Source: Aromatoleum petrolei (lineage in GTDB: Bacteria; Pseudomonadota; Gammaproteobacteria; Burkholderiales; Rhodocyclaceae). From it: a DNA stretch of 64,000 bases. The stretch lies in NCBI RefSeq assembly GCF_017894385.1, contig NZ_CP059560.1, positions 4,162,501 to 4,226,500 on the forward strand. The letters are read 5' to 3'. A program made the translations under genes and the position numbers. Shown piece by piece: positions 63,050 through 64,000 of the stretch (positions within the stretch are counted from its first letter, which is position 1; each line of letters opens with the position of its first letter). The notes under the pieces are model-generated. The model saw nothing but the letters and a program-made list of their open reading frames with translations, searched no databases and was not told the DNA's origin.

Positions 63050-64000
63050 ATGCCCACAAATGCCAATCCGCAATCCGTGCGGAAGGTCCCGACCTATTGC
63101 TACAACTGTGTCGCGGGTCCTGATTTCATGAACGTGAAGGTCGTCGACGGCGTCGCGACCGAGATCGAGCCCAACTTCGCCGCGGAGGACATCCACCCGG
63201 CGCGCGGGCGCGTGTGCGTGAAGGCCTACGGCCTGGTGCAGAAGACCTACAATCCGCACCGCGTGCTGCAGCCGATGAAGCGCACCAACCCGAAGAAGGG
63301 GCGAAACGAGGATCCCGGCTTTGTACCGATTTCGTGGGACGAGGCGCTGGACATGGTCTCCGCGAAGCTGACCTCGGTGCGCGAGAAGGGCCTGGTGGAC
63401 GACTCGGGCCTGCCGCGCGTCGCCGCGACCTTCGGCCACGGCGGCACGCCGGGCATGTACATGGGCTCGCTGCCGGCCTTCCTCGCCGCGTGGGGGGCGA
63501 TCGACTACAGCTTCGGCTCGGGCCAGGGCGTGAAGTGCGTGCATTCGGAGCACCTGTATGGGGAGTTCTGGCACCGCGGCTTCACCGTCGCGGCCGACAC
63601 GCCGCTCGCGCGCTACGTGATTTCGATCGGCTCCAACGTCGAGGCCTCGGGCGGTCCCTGTGCAGTGACGCGCCACGCCGAGGCGCGGGTGCGCGGCTAC
63701 AAGCGCGTGCAGGTCGAGCCGCATCTGTCGGTGACCGGCGCCTGTTCGGCCGAATGGGTGCCGATCCGCCCCAAAACCGACCCGGCCTTCATGTTCGCGC
63801 TGATCCATGTGCTGGTGTGCGAGCAGGGGCTGGACAAGCTGGATGTGGCCTTCCTGCGCGACCGCAGCTCGTCGCCTTATCTGGTCGGGCCGGATGGCCT
63901 GTACCTGCGCGACGCCGCAACCGGCAAGCCGTTGCTGTGGGATGAGCGCAGCGGCCGCGCGGTGCCTTTCGACACAGCAGGCGCGGTGCCGGCAGTGGCG
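63050..64000 (+). CDS. Molybdopterin oxidoreductase (DMSO reductase family), 5' part; PadB-like candidate
   Basis: The frame starts at ATG 63050 (GGGGGAGA upstream) and is open to the end of the window: 317 residues of a large molybdoenzyme. Residues 14-60 form the Fe-S domain (PTYCYNCVAGPDFM, then GRVCVKAYGL) with Cys17, Cys20 and Cys56; the third cysteine of the usual C-x2-C-x3-C is absent. Later segments (FVPISWDEALDMV, RYVISIGSNVEASGG, GACSAEWVPIRPKTD) are typical of the catalytic domain. PaaX and FdhD next door suggest phenylacetyl-CoA:acceptor oxidoreductase (PadB); another oxidoreductase of this family is possible. Confidence 0.75.
   Translation, partial: MPTNANPQSVRKVPTYCYNCVAGPDFMNVKVVDGVATEIEPNFAAEDIHPARGRVCVKAYGLVQKTYNPHRVLQPMKRTNPKKGRNEDPGFVPISWDEALDMVSAKLTSVREKGLVDDSGLPRVAATFGHGGTPGMYMGSLPAFLAAWGAIDYSFGSGQGVKCVHSEHLYGEFWHRGFTVAADTPLARYVISIGSNVEASGGPCAVTRHAEARVRGYKRVQVEPHLSVTGACSAEWVPIRPKTDPAFMFALIHVLVCEQGLDKLDVAFLRDRSSSPYLVGPDGLYLRDAATGKPLLWDERSGRAVPFDTAGAVPAVA

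Overview
The window (64 kb, GC-rich, with long codon-biased genes) looks like the chromosome of a denitrifying, aromatic-degrading betaproteobacterium of the Rhodocyclales (Aromatoleum / Azoarcus / Thauera type). The pointers are a p-cresol methylhydroxylase operon, a tungsten-type aldehyde oxidoreductase, a benzoate-CoA-ligase family gene, a two-subunit 2-oxoacid:ferredoxin oxidoreductase with an Allochromatium-type ferredoxin, a PaaX regulator with FdhD and a large molybdoenzyme, and perfect FNR-type boxes in two divergent promoter regions. No species can be fixed from the sequence alone.

Layout. 1-10.4 kb: housekeeping genes (thrC end, nadC, EamA transporter, HD-GYP protein, nnr) and the prkA-yeaH-spoVR stress operon. 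10.6-17 kb: the protein-quality block tig-clpP-clpX-lon-hupB followed by tRNA-Val(UAC). 17-20.3 kb: alkB, a 55-aa acidic protein, peptide deformylase, an ECF-like sigma factor and a TetR regulator. 20.4-26.2 kb: a three-gene RND efflux operon. 26.4-35.7 kb: an aldehyde oxidoreductase with a MoaD-like domain fused to its C-terminus, divergent from an aryl-CoA ligase and an aromatic-acid MFS transporter, then a two-component system whose kinase carries the XylR/DmpR phenol-sensing domain and whose response regulator is sigma54-dependent (PcrSR-like). 35.7-39.4 kb: MarR, a gamma-glutamylcyclotransferase-fold protein, a TDT carrier and a ferric-reductase-like membrane flavoprotein.

39.5-48.4 kb is a chromosomal integron: an intact integron integrase with an unusual N-terminal extension of about 130 residues on the + strand, an attI region, and eleven minus-strand gene cassettes separated by ten recognisable attC sites. 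The cassette genes are AT-richer than their surroundings, none has a firm function, and eight of eleven encode membrane or exported proteins. One encodes an HNH nuclease with a winged-helix-like N-terminus.

48.7-53.4 kb: a sigma54-type promoter leads into a p-cresol operon (cytochrome subunit, Tat-signal protein, flavoprotein subunit, 4-hydroxybenzaldehyde dehydrogenase, outer-membrane protein). 53.4-59 kb: Vgb-like propeller, OsmC protein, two small genes, MarR, then korA-korB-fdx. 59.2-64 kb: MarR plus MFS behind a 13-bp perfect operator-like palindrome, paaX, fdhD, and the start of a molybdopterin oxidoreductase cut by the window edge.

Working picture (inference): p-cresol is sensed by the PcrSR-like pair, oxidised to 4-hydroxybenzaldehyde and then to 4-hydroxybenzoate, activated to its CoA ester and sent to the anaerobic benzoyl-CoA route, for which korAB-fdx would supply low-potential electrons. 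The integron lies between the regulatory genes and the p-cresol operon they probably control.
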